Positions 1-8,424 of a DNA stretch of 55,162 nt are shown one piece after another. The stretch's first letter is position 1, and the number at the start of each line of letters is the position of its first letter. The stretch comes from an uncultured Bacilli bacterium (lineage in GTDB: Bacteria; Bacillota_I; Bacilli_A; RF39; UBA660). The notes under the pieces are model-generated. The model saw only the letters and a program-made list of their open reading frames with translations. It was not told the origin of the DNA and ran no database searches. The translations under genes and the position numbers were made by a program. The DNA lies in NCBI GenBank assembly GCA_934095865.1, contig CAKOKU010000009.1:1-55162 (forward strand), written 5' to 3'.

Positions 1-221
1 ATTTGATTGTAACAAACCCTCCTATAAGGGCAGGGAAGGTAGTGGTAGAAAATATCCTACTTAATTCATTAAGTCATCTAAACGACGATGGTGAATTGTG
101 GTTTGTTATAAGAAAAGATCAAGGAGCCAAGAGTGCAATTAAATTAATGCAAAACCACTGTAAGGTAAACCTTATAGAAAAGTGCAAGGGTTTTTACATA
201 ATTAAGGCTGAAAATAATTGA
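1..221 (+). CDS. Class I SAM methyltransferase, RsmC/YbxB type (C-terminal part only)
   Basis: This is the 3' end of a gene that enters from the left; the reading frame is open to the window edge (first full codon at 3). The visible protein begins with the NPPIRAGK motif, the NPP[FYI] catalytic/substrate motif of N2-guanine methyltransferases of the RsmC type, followed by a helix and the stretch GELWFVIRKDQGAKSA that is typical of the C-terminal strands of RsmC. RsmC-like enzymes methylate a guanine of 16S rRNA with S-adenosylmethionine. The position directly upstream of rpoB matches ybxB of Bacillus subtilis (rplL-ybxB-rpoB-rpoC), which supports the call. The SAM-binding half lies outside the window, so activity cannot be judged. 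The TAA stop is followed at once by the rpoB promoter. Confidence 0.8.
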   Translation, partial: LIVTNPPIRAGKVVVENILLNSLSHLNDDGELWFVIRKDQGAKSAIKLMQNHCKVNLIEKCKGFYIIKAENN

Positions 222-246
222 CAATACTAGATAAATTTTATAAAAT
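218..246 (+). promoter_or_regulatory. Vegetative promoter for rpoB-rpoC
   Basis: TTGACA at 218-223 and TAAAAT at 241-246 are separated by 17 bp, a near-perfect SigA-type promoter. The -35 box overlaps the end of the upstream methyltransferase gene. It would give rpoBC a transcript of its own with a leader of about 50 nt, in addition to any read-through from ribosomal protein genes. Confidence 0.8.
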
Positions 247-306
247 CGAGAATTGTTGATGTATTAGAATGTACTCAAAAAATATTAGGTATAGGGGTGA
301 ATGCAA

Positions 307-3300
307 GTGGCATTTAAGACAAGAAAATTTGGAGATCATACTGAACGACGCACATTCAGTAAAATTAAAAACACTTTAGAATTAACCGATTTATTGGAAA
401 TTCAAAAGAAATCTTACCAATGGTTTTTAGAAGAAGGAATTAAAGAAACTATTAACGATTTATTCCCAGTAGAAAGTTTCACTGGCAATATTACCGTTGA
501 ACTTGGCGATTACTATTTTGATAAGCCAAGATATTCTATTAAAGAAGCTAAAGAACGTATGGTAAACTATGCAGCACCATTAAAAGTAGCTGCGAGAGTA
601 TTTATTCACGAAACTGGTGAAGTAAAAGAACAAGAGATATTCCTAGGTGATATCCCAATGATGACTGATGCAGGAACATTTATCATTAACGGTGCCGAAA
701 GAGTTATTGTTTCCCAATTAGTTCGTAGTCCATCTATCTATTTTAAAAAAGAAACAGATAAAAATGGTCGTCGTGTAATAACATCTGAGTTAATACCTAA
801 CCACGGAACATGGCTAGAATATGAATTAGATGCAAGAGATATTCTTTATGTTAGAATTGACCGTACAAGAAAAGTTCCTGTTACAGCATTTTTACGTGCA
901 TTAGGTCTTTCTAGTGATGAAGATATTCTAAAATTATTTGGTGAAAATACTTACATCAAAAACACATTAGAAAAAGATAGCACTAAAAATACTGACGAGG
1001 CTTTAATTGAAATTTATGAAAAATTAAGACCAGGTGAACCAGCAACTCTAGATAGTGCAAAGAACCAATTAATTACAAGATTCTTTGATAAATTTAGATA
1101 TGATTTAGCTAAGGTTGGACGTTATAAATTAAATCGTAAATTAAATGTTTTAGATCGTCTTATTGGTTGCACATTAGCAGAAGATATTAAGGATGAAAAT
1201 GGCCTAGTTGTTGCTAGCAGTGGCACTGTTGTAACAAAAGATATTCTTGAATTAGTACGACCAATTTTTGAAAATGGCTACAATACTAAAGAAGTTCTTA
1301 TTAATGAAGAATTAGATGAATATAACAAAGTTCAAACTGTTAAAGTTCATAGTAAGAAAAATGAAGAAGAAATTATTGAAATTATTGGTAATGACCAAAC
1401 AATTGACAGTCGTCGCTTAACAATTTCAGATATTTATGCTTCTGTATCTTATTATTTGAATTTACATGATAACATTGGTCGTGATGATGAAATTGATAAT
1501 CTATCTAATCGTCGTGTAAGACAAGTAGGAGAGCTAGTTCAAAAACAATTTAATGTTGGTATGGCTCGTATGGAACGTGTTATTCGTGAGAGAATGACTA
1601 CCCAAGAAATCGAAACAATTACGCCAAAAACATTAATTAATATTCGACCAGTAACTGCTGCTTTAAAAGAGTTCTTTGGTTCATCTCAGCTATCAAAATT
1701 CATGGAACAAATTAACCCAATTGCTGAGTTAACTGATAAAAGACGTCTTTCATCTTTAGGACCAGGTGGTCTTGCTAGAGATCGTGCTGGAATGGATGTT
1801 CGTGATGTTAACGATTCTCACTATGGTAGAATTTGCCCAATTGAATCACCAGAAGGTCAAAATATTGGTTTAATTACATCATTAGCAAGTTACGCTAAAG
1901 TTAATGAATATGGCTTCTTAATGACTCCATATAGAAAAGTTGTTGACTGTCGTGCAACTGATGAAATCGTTTACTTAACAGCCGATGAAGAAGCTGATTA
2001 TAACATTTCTTCTGCTACCATTAATATGGACGAAGATGGTTTAATCTTAGATGATAAAGTTATTGCCCGTTTAGATGGCGAAGCTGTTATGGTTAAAAAA
2101 GAAGAAGTTGACTTTATTGATGTTGCTCCAAGCCAAATCGTATCAATTACAACAAGTTGTATTCCATTCTTAGAACATGATGATGCTCACCGTGCCTTAA
2201 TGGGTGCTAACATGCAACGTCAAGCTGTTCCATTATTAACTTGCGAAGCACCAATCGTTGGAACTGGTGTTGAATATATTGCAGCAAGAGATTCAGGCTC
2301 AACAATTATTGCTAAAGCCGATGGTATTGTAGATTATGCTGATGGCAAAAAAATTATTGTCAAAAATGCTAAAGGAACGGATACTTATCACTTAGCTAAT
2401 TATGAACGTAGTAATGCTGCTACTACTGTAAACCATCATCCAATTGTTAAAAAAGGTGATAGCGTTTACCGTGGCGAAGTTATTGCTGATGGTCCATCAA
2501 CAAAAGATGGTGAATTAGCCCTAGGTAAAAATATGGTTGTTGCTTTCATGACATGTAATGGTTATAACTATGAAGATGCCGTTGTATTAAATGAAAGACT
2601 AGTAAAAGATGATGTTTATACATCACTACACATTGAACACTATGATATTGAGTGTCGTGATACTAAATTAGGACCAGAAGAAATTACAAGAGATATTCCA
2701 AATGTTGGTGAAGAAGCTCGTAAAAACTTAGATACTAATGGTATTGTAAGAATTGGTACTGAAGTAAAAGACGGAGATATTCTGGTTGGTAAAGTTACTC
2801 CAAAAGGAGTTCAGGAATTAACCGCTGAAGAAAAGTTGCTACATGCTATTTTTGGTGAAAAAACAAGAGAAGTTAGAGATACTTCCCTAAAAGTAGAACA
2901 TGGTGCTGGTGGTATTGTTCATGATATTAAAGTTTATACTAAAGAAAACTCTGATGAATTACCAGCTGGTGTATCAAAAATAGTTCGTGTTTACATTATC
3001 CAAAAACGTAAAATCCAAGTCGGAGATAAAATGTCTGGACGTCACGGAAATAAAGGTGTTATTTCCCTTATCTTACCAGAAGAGGATATGCCTTATTTAC
3101 CAGATGGTACTCCTGTTGATATTGTTCTTAACCCACAAGGCGTTCCATCACGTATGAACATTGGCCAAATCTTAGAATTACACTTAGGTATGGCTGGTAA
3201 AAAATTAGGCGTTAAGTATGCAACTCCAGTATTCGATGGCGCTAGCCAAGAAGAAATTTATGAACAAATGGAAGAAGCTGGCTTAGCTCATGATGGTAAG

Positions 3301-3936
3301 TTCACATTATATGATGGCCGTACAGGTGATGCGTTTGAAAATCGTGTTTCTGTTGGTGTTATGTACATGGTTAAATTACACCACATGGTAGATGATAAAT
3401 TACATGCCAGAAGTACAGGACCTTACTCAATGGTAACTCAACAACCATTAGGTGGTAAAGCTCAATTTGGTGGCCAAAGATTCGGTGAAATGGAAGTTTG
3501 GGCATTGTATGCATATGGTGCATCTAGTGTATTACAAGAAATGATGACTATAAAATCAGATGATGTTATGGGTCGTGTTAAAGTTTACGAATCATTAGTT
3601 AAAGGAAAACCAATCGATGAAGCTGGTATCCCAGAATCATTCAGAGTATTAATAAAAGAATTCCAAGCCTTAGGTTTAGATGTTCAAATTCTTGATCAAA
3701 ATGATAAATTAGTTGATTTAAAAGAAATGGAACAAGATGATGAACCTGTTGATGCTCTAAAGATAGAGGAACTTACTAATGAAGTTAATGAAAAGTCACC
3801 AGAAGAAGCATCTAGTGTATCAGAAGAAGAATATTCCGAAGATGACGATTTAGATGATGATGATGACTTAGATGATTTAGAATATCCAGGCGATGATAAT
3901 ATGGAAGAACTAGAAGAGGAGGAAGAAATTATATGA
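307..3936 (+). CDS. rpoB: DNA-directed RNA polymerase beta subunit
   Basis: Catalytic core subunit of RNA polymerase, nearly full length for Bacillota (1209 aa). Recognisable blocks include the N-terminal LLEIQKKSYQWFLEEG, the rifampicin-pocket segment around residues 455-490 (FFGSSQLSKFM, LGPGGLARDRAGMDVRDV), the PESPEGQ-like loop, GDKMSGRHGNKGV near residue 900 and the C-terminal QPLGGKAQFGGQRFGEME. In the rifampicin pocket E. coli Asp516 is Glu467 and His526 is Asp477 (see findings). The last 60 or so residues are an extremely acidic tail rich in D and E. Start: ATG 301 touches the Shine-Dalgarno AGGGGTGA (293-300) directly, while GTG 307 lies 6 nt after it, so GTG 307 is preferred; the ATG would add two residues. 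The stop overlaps the rpoC start (ATGA). Confidence 0.98.
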   Translation: MAFKTRKFGDHTERRTFSKIKNTLELTDLLEIQKKSYQWFLEEGIKETINDLFPVESFTGNITVELGDYYFDKPRYSIKEAKERMVNYAAPLKVAARVFIHETGEVKEQEIFLGDIPMMTDAGTFIINGAERVIVSQLVRSPSIYFKKETDKNGRRVITSELIPNHGTWLEYELDARDILYVRIDRTRKVPVTAFLRALGLSSDEDILKLFGENTYIKNTLEKDSTKNTDEALIEIYEKLRPGEPATLDSAKNQLITRFFDKFRYDLAKVGRYKLNRKLNVLDRLIGCTLAEDIKDENGLVVASSGTVVTKDILELVRPIFENGYNTKEVLINEELDEYNKVQTVKVHSKKNEEEIIEIIGNDQTIDSRRLTISDIYASVSYYLNLHDNIGRDDEIDNLSNRRVRQVGELVQKQFNVGMARMERVIRERMTTQEIETITPKTLINIRPVTAALKEFFGSSQLSKFMEQINPIAELTDKRRLSSLGPGGLARDRAGMDVRDVNDSHYGRICPIESPEGQNIGLITSLASYAKVNEYGFLMTPYRKVVDCRATDEIVYLTADEEADYNISSATINMDEDGLILDDKVIARLDGEAVMVKKEEVDFIDVAPSQIVSITTSCIPFLEHDDAHRALMGANMQRQAVPLLTCEAPIVGTGVEYIAARDSGSTIIAKADGIVDYADGKKIIVKNAKGTDTYHLANYERSNAATTVNHHPIVKKGDSVYRGEVIADGPSTKDGELALGKNMVVAFMTCNGYNYEDAVVLNERLVKDDVYTSLHIEHYDIECRDTKLGPEEITRDIPNVGEEARKNLDTNGIVRIGTEVKDGDILVGKVTPKGVQELTAEEKLLHAIFGEKTREVRDTSLKVEHGAGGIVHDIKVYTKENSDELPAGVSKIVRVYIIQKRKIQVGDKMSGRHGNKGVISLILPEEDMPYLPDGTPVDIVLNPQGVPSRMNIGQILELHLGMAGKKLGVKYATPVFDGASQEEIYEQMEEAGLAHDGKFTLYDGRTGDAFENRVSVGVMYMVKLHHMVDDKLHARSTGPYSMVTQQPLGGKAQFGGQRFGEMEVWALYAYGASSVLQEMMTIKSDDVMGRVKVYESLVKGKPIDEAGIPESFRVLIKEFQALGLDVQILDQNDKLVDLKEMEQDDEPVDALKIEELTNEVNEKSPEEASSVSEEEYSEDDDLDDDDDLDDLEYPGDDNMEELEEEEEII

Positions 3937-6900
3937 TAGATGTTAATAATTTTCGAGGTATAAAGGTATCAATTGCCTCTCCTGAAAAAATCCGTGAATG
4001 GTCTTATGGTGAAGTAAAAAAACCAGAAACTATTAATTATCGTACTCAAAAGCCAGAAAGAGATGGTCTATTCTGTGAAAAGATATTTGGACCTACAAAG
4101 GATTTTGAATGTTCTTGTGGCAAATATAAAAGATTAAGATATAAAAATGTTATTTGTGATAGATGTGGTGTCGAAGTTACATCAAGTAAAGTACGTCGTG
4201 AACGTATGGGACACATTGAGCTTGCGGCGCCTTGTTCTCACATTTGGTTCTTTAAAGGTGTTCCTTCAAAGATGGGCTTAGTCCTAGATATGTCACCAAG
4301 AGATTTAGAAGAAGTTTTATATTATGTTTCTTATGTTGTTTTGGATGCTGGTAATGTTCCTTTAGAAAAGAAGCAAACTTTATCTGATAAGGAATACCGT
4401 GCTTATTATGAAAAATATGGTAATTCTTTCCGTGTAGGTATGGGTGCTGAGGCAATCCAAGAATTATTAAAAGAAGTCGATTTAGATAAAGAAATTGAAG
4501 ACTTAAGAAAAGAATTAGATGGTGCAACAGGTCAAAAACGAATCAGACTTGTTAAGAGATTAGATTGCTTAGTAGCATTTAAAGAATCTGGTAACCGTCC
4601 TGAATGGATGATTTTAACTGCCTTACCAGTGATTCCACCAGATTTAAGACCAATGATTCAATTAGATGGTGGCCGTTTTGCTACTAGTGACTTAAATGAT
4701 TTATACCGTCGTATCATTAACAGAAACAATCGTTTAAAGAAACTTCTTGAACTTGGGGCTCCAACTATTATTGTTCAAAATGAAAAACGTATGCTTCAAG
4801 AAGCTGTTGACTCATTATTTGATAATGGTCGTCATGGTAGAAGTGTAACTGCTGCTGGTAATCGTCCATTAAAATCATTATCTAGTATGTTAAAAGGTAA
4901 ACAAGGTCGTTTCCGTCAAAACTTATTAGGTAAACGTGTCGATTATTCTGGTCGTTCTGTTATTGTCGTTGGTCCATCATTAAAAATGTATCAATGTGGA
5001 CTTCCAAAAGATATGGCCTTAGAACTATTTAAACCACATGTTATTCATGGCCTAGTTGAAAGAGGCCTTGCTCATAATATTAAGGGTGCTAAAAAGTTAA
5101 TTGATAACAAAGATGAATGTGTTTGGGATGTAGTAGAAGATGTTATAACTGAACATCCAGTTATGTTAAACCGTGCCCCAACATTACACCGTTTAGGTAT
5201 TCAAGCTTTCGAACCAGTTTTAGTTGGTGGTAAAGCTATGCGTTTGCATCCACTTGTATGTGCAGCCTTCAATGCCGATTTCGATGGTGACCAAATGGCT
5301 GTTCACGTACCATTATCAGAAGAAGCTAAAGCTGAAGCACGTGTTCTTATGTTAGGTGCTAATAACATCTTAAAACCATCTGATGGTAAACCAATCGTAA
5401 CACCATCACAAGATATGATTTTAGGAAACTATTATCTATCTATTGAAGAACCAGGCTTAGAAAATGAAGGTAAAGCTTATAAGAACTGCAATGAGGCTCT
5501 AATGGCTTATGAAAGAAAAGAATTAAGCTTACATACCAGAATTGCTATTCCTGTATCAAGCTTTACACATAAATTATTTACTGATGAACAAAAAGATAAG
5601 TATTTGATTACTACTGTTGGTAAAGTTAAATTTAATGAAATTTTACCAGACTCTTATCCTTATGTTAACGAAGCTAGTGATGAAAATATTAATGGTATTA
5701 CTCCTGATAAGTTCTTCCTACCAATGGGAACTAACTTAAAAGAAGAAGTAGCTAAAATGCCATTATCAAAACCATTTGCTAAAAAGACATTAAGTAAATT
5801 AATTGCCCAAGTATTTAAACGTTATAAAACTACTGAAACATCAGTAATGCTAGATAAATTAAAAGACTTAGGTTTTAAATATTCTACTGTTGCCGGTATT
5901 TCAATTTCGATGAGTGATATCATTGTTTCTGATAATAAGAAAGAAATAATTGAAGAAACTCAAAAGAAAGTTAATAAAATTAATAAAGAGTTTACTAGAG
6001 GTTTAATAACTGAAGAAGAACGTTATAAAAATGTTTGTAGTCTTTGGGCTAAAGCTACAAGTTCTATTTCTGAAGAACTACAAAAAATTGCTGCGGCAAA
6101 CCCAATGAACCCAATCTTTATGATGATGAATTCTGGAGCCCGCGGTTCTGCTAGTCAGTTCAACCAACTTGCTGGTATGCGTGGTTTAATTGCTAAACCA
6201 ACTGGTGAAACAATTGAAATTCCAATTCTTTCCAACTTAATTGAAGGTAGTAACGTAACAGAGTTCTTCATCGGAACCCGTGGTGGTCGTAAAGGAATCG
6301 TTGATACAGCCTTACGTACAGCCGATTCAGGATATTTAACTCGTCGTTTAGTAGATGTTGCTCAAGATATTATTGTTAAAGAAGAAGATTGTGGCACTAT
6401 TAATGGTGTTGAAGTATCTGACTTTATTGATGAAAGATCTAACACTGTAATTGAACCATTAATCGAAAGAATAATTGGTAGATATACAGCAACAAAAGTA
6501 ATCAATCCAGAAACTAAAGAAGTTATTATTGATAAAAATCAATACATTACTGAAAATATTGCTAATAAGATTATTAATGCTGGTATTAAGAGCGTTAAGA
6601 TTAGAACTGTTCTAACATGTAATACTGTTAACGGTGTTTGCCAACATTGTTATGGTCGTAACTTAGCAACTGGTAACATGGTTGAAACTGGTGAAGCAGT
6701 AGGTATTATGGCCGCTCAATCAATTGGTGAACCAGGTACCCAACTTACAATGCGTACATTCCACGAAGGTGGTGTCGCTGGTGGAGATATTACTCAAGGT
6801 TTACCAAGAGTAGAAGAGCTATTTGAAGCTCGAAATCCAAAAGGAAAAGCTACTATTGCTGAAATCGCTGGTAAGATTACTCAAATCGAAGAAAATAACT

Positions 6901-7652
6901 TCAAGTATAGAATTGTTATTGAAAACGATGTCGAAGCTAGAGAACATATAACTAATTACAATACAAAATTATGTGTTGAATTAGGTGATACTGTCAAAGC
7001 TGGTCAAGCTCTTACTGTTGGTTCTATTGCGCCAAAAGAATTACTTGCCGTAACTGACCCAATCACTGCTCAACAATATATTGTAAAAGAAGTTCAAAAA
7101 GTTTATAAATCACAAGGTGTAGACGTTTCTGATAAACACATTGAAGTAATTGTTCGTCGAATGATTTCTAAGATGAAAGTATTAGATGGCGGAGATACAA
7201 ATTTAGTTGCCGGCTTATCTGTAACCTTAAATGAATTTGCTGCTGCTAATAAACCTGTATTATTATCAGGTGGCGTTCCTGCAACTGGCCTTCCAGTTAT
7301 GTTAGGTATAACTAAAGCATCTTTAGAAACTGATTCATTCTTATCTGCAGCTTCCTTCCAAGAAACAACAAGAGTATTAACTGATGCTGCTATTAGAGGT
7401 AAGATTGACCATTTAAGAGGCTTAAAAGAAAACGTTATAATTGGTAAATTAATACCTGCTGGTACTGGTGCTAAACAATATTCAGATATCAAAATCGAAC
7501 TTGAAAAAGAATTTATGGATGAAGATGCTGAAGAAATGTTAGAAGATAAACTAATGAGTGATGATGCTAACGACGAAGTTGCAAGTCAAAACTCAAAACA
7601 ACCAGCAAATACACCAGAAGATGTTAATGAAGAAGAAACTGCTGAAGAATAG
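3933..7652 (+). CDS. rpoC: DNA-directed RNA polymerase beta' subunit
   Basis: Second catalytic subunit of RNA polymerase, 1239 aa, in one piece. The N-terminal zinc site is C60, C62, C75 and C78 (CSCGKYKRLRYKNVICDRCG). The catalytic metal loop NADFDGD is at residues 447-453. The second zinc site is C820 with C896, C903 and C906 (CNTVNGVCQHC). The bridge-helix and trigger-loop region (GTQLTMRTFHEGGVA) is intact. As in other Bacillota there is no large E. coli-type insertion. The C-terminus is a short acidic, disordered-looking tail. The ATG overlaps the rpoB stop by 4 nt, so the two subunits are probably translationally coupled and made in equal amounts. The transcript ends in a hairpin that includes the stop codon. 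Confidence 0.98.
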   Translation: MIDVNNFRGIKVSIASPEKIREWSYGEVKKPETINYRTQKPERDGLFCEKIFGPTKDFECSCGKYKRLRYKNVICDRCGVEVTSSKVRRERMGHIELAAPCSHIWFFKGVPSKMGLVLDMSPRDLEEVLYYVSYVVLDAGNVPLEKKQTLSDKEYRAYYEKYGNSFRVGMGAEAIQELLKEVDLDKEIEDLRKELDGATGQKRIRLVKRLDCLVAFKESGNRPEWMILTALPVIPPDLRPMIQLDGGRFATSDLNDLYRRIINRNNRLKKLLELGAPTIIVQNEKRMLQEAVDSLFDNGRHGRSVTAAGNRPLKSLSSMLKGKQGRFRQNLLGKRVDYSGRSVIVVGPSLKMYQCGLPKDMALELFKPHVIHGLVERGLAHNIKGAKKLIDNKDECVWDVVEDVITEHPVMLNRAPTLHRLGIQAFEPVLVGGKAMRLHPLVCAAFNADFDGDQMAVHVPLSEEAKAEARVLMLGANNILKPSDGKPIVTPSQDMILGNYYLSIEEPGLENEGKAYKNCNEALMAYERKELSLHTRIAIPVSSFTHKLFTDEQKDKYLITTVGKVKFNEILPDSYPYVNEASDENINGITPDKFFLPMGTNLKEEVAKMPLSKPFAKKTLSKLIAQVFKRYKTTETSVMLDKLKDLGFKYSTVAGISISMSDIIVSDNKKEIIEETQKKVNKINKEFTRGLITEEERYKNVCSLWAKATSSISEELQKIAAANPMNPIFMMMNSGARGSASQFNQLAGMRGLIAKPTGETIEIPILSNLIEGSNVTEFFIGTRGGRKGIVDTALRTADSGYLTRRLVDVAQDIIVKEEDCGTINGVEVSDFIDERSNTVIEPLIERIIGRYTATKVINPETKEVIIDKNQYITENIANKIINAGIKSVKIRTVLTCNTVNGVCQHCYGRNLATGNMVETGEAVGIMAAQSIGEPGTQLTMRTFHEGGVAGGDITQGLPRVEELFEARNPKGKATIAEIAGKITQIEENNFKYRIVIENDVEAREHITNYNTKLCVELGDTVKAGQALTVGSIAPKELLAVTDPITAQQYIVKEVQKVYKSQGVDVSDKHIEVIVRRMISKMKVLDGGDTNLVAGLSVTLNEFAAANKPVLLSGGVPATGLPVMLGITKASLETDSFLSAASFQETTRVLTDAAIRGKIDHLRGLKENVIIGKLIPAGTGAKQYSDIKIELEKEFMDEDAEEMLEDKLMSDDANDEVASQNSKQPANTPEDVNEEETAEE

Positions 7653-7666
7653 TAGTTTCTTTTTTT
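7633..7666 (+). terminator. Rho-independent terminator of rpoBC
   Basis: AAGAAACTGCT (7633-7643) pairs with AGTAGTTTCTT (7651-7661), with one G-U pair, around a 7-nt loop, followed by a T run to 7666. The rpoC stop codon TAG (7650-7652) lies in the loop and 3' arm. Confidence 0.8.
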
Positions 7667-7704
7667 AACAACTAGGCCTTTGAAATATTATTAGTCTTGC
7701 TAAT

Positions 7705-7733
7705 TTGCAAAAATGTATTAAATATATTATAAT
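7705..7733 (+). promoter_or_regulatory. Promoter of engB
   Basis: TTGCAA at 7705-7710 and TATAAT at 7728-7733, 17 bp apart. The start site should fall near 7740, leaving a leader of fewer than 20 nt that is almost only the Shine-Dalgarno. Confidence 0.75.
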
Positions 7734-7757
7734 TACACCTATGAGGTGTTTTTATTT

Positions 7758-8339
7758 ATGAAAATTAATTCAGTAACATTGAAAAGCTTAGCCGTTAGGG
7801 AATCGCAATATCCAACAGATAAATTACCAGAATTTCTGTTAGTAGGGCGTAGTAACGTTGGTAAATCAAGCTTTATCAATACTATTATTAATCGTAAGAA
7901 TTTTGCTCATACATCTAGCAAACCTGGAAAAACCCAAACCTTAAATTTTTACAATATTAATGAAGCATTCTTCTTAGTAGATGTTCCTGGTTACGGTTAT
8001 GCTAGCGTTGATAAACAAACTAAAGCTAAATTTGGTTTAATGATAGAAGAATATTTAATAAATAGAGAAGAATTAAAAAGAGTTTTTCTTATAATCGACT
8101 ATCGAAATAAACCAATGGAAGATGACATTTTAATGTATAATTTTTTAAAATATTATCACAAAGAAGTTACTATTGTTGCCACTAAATATGATAAAGTTGC
8201 TCAGTCTAAACGTGCCAAAATAGAAAAGAATTTAACTAGTGCTTTTGAATTACAAGATACTGATAATATTGTTTATTTTTCATCTGTAACTAAAAAAGGA
8301 AAAGATGAAATAACTAACATAATAAATACTTATTTGTAA
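7758..8339 (+). CDS. engB: Ribosome biogenesis GTPase EngB (YsxC/YihA)
   Basis: Small essential GTPase that acts in 50S subunit assembly. In 193 aa it has the full set of G motifs: G1 GRSNVGKSS at residues 30-38, a G2 segment with the family marker SSKPGKTQTLNFY, G3 DVPGYGYA at 75-82 and G4 TKYDK at 142-146, then a SS(V)-type G5. Length fits EngB (about 195 aa). An upstream in-frame GTG (7746) exists, but ATG 7758 follows the Shine-Dalgarno GAGGTG (7743-7748) at good spacing and starts the protein as expected for the family. It has its own promoter and terminator, so it is a single-gene unit. Confidence 0.95.
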   Translation: MKINSVTLKSLAVRESQYPTDKLPEFLLVGRSNVGKSSFINTIINRKNFAHTSSKPGKTQTLNFYNINEAFFLVDVPGYGYASVDKQTKAKFGLMIEEYLINREELKRVFLIIDYRNKPMEDDILMYNFLKYYHKEVTIVATKYDKVAQSKRAKIEKNLTSAFELQDTDNIVYFSSVTKKGKDEITNIINTYL

Positions 8340-8349
8340 AATAGCTAAG

Positions 8350-8374
8350 AAGTGACTCAAAAAAGTCATTTTTT
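8350..8374 (+). terminator. Terminator after engB
   Basis: AAGTGACT (8350-8357) pairs with AGTCATTT with one G-U pair, 6-nt loop, T-rich 3' side. Confidence 0.7.
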
Positions 8375-8375
8375 C

Positions 8376-8403
8376 TTTACTATAAAATTATTTTTTGTAT
8401 AAT
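8376..8403 (+). promoter_or_regulatory. Probable promoter of the glycosyltransferase gene
   Basis: TATAAT at 8398-8403 is perfect; the best -35 candidate is TTTACT at 8376-8381 with a 16-bp spacer, only a partial match. Confidence 0.5.
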
Positions 8404-8424
8404 TTAAATTAGGAGTAAAAATAT

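Noticed and set aside
4252..4527. Antisense open frames inside rpoC (also 7103-7492, 19281-19523, 47743-48063 and others)
   Set aside because: They lie fully inside conserved genes, have no Shine-Dalgarno and give low-complexity protein; shadows of codon bias.
307..7652. Mollicutes genetic code (UGA for Trp) suspected from the low GC content
   Set aside because: TGA is a true stop (end of rpoB at 3934-3936, several others) and Trp is encoded by TGG throughout.
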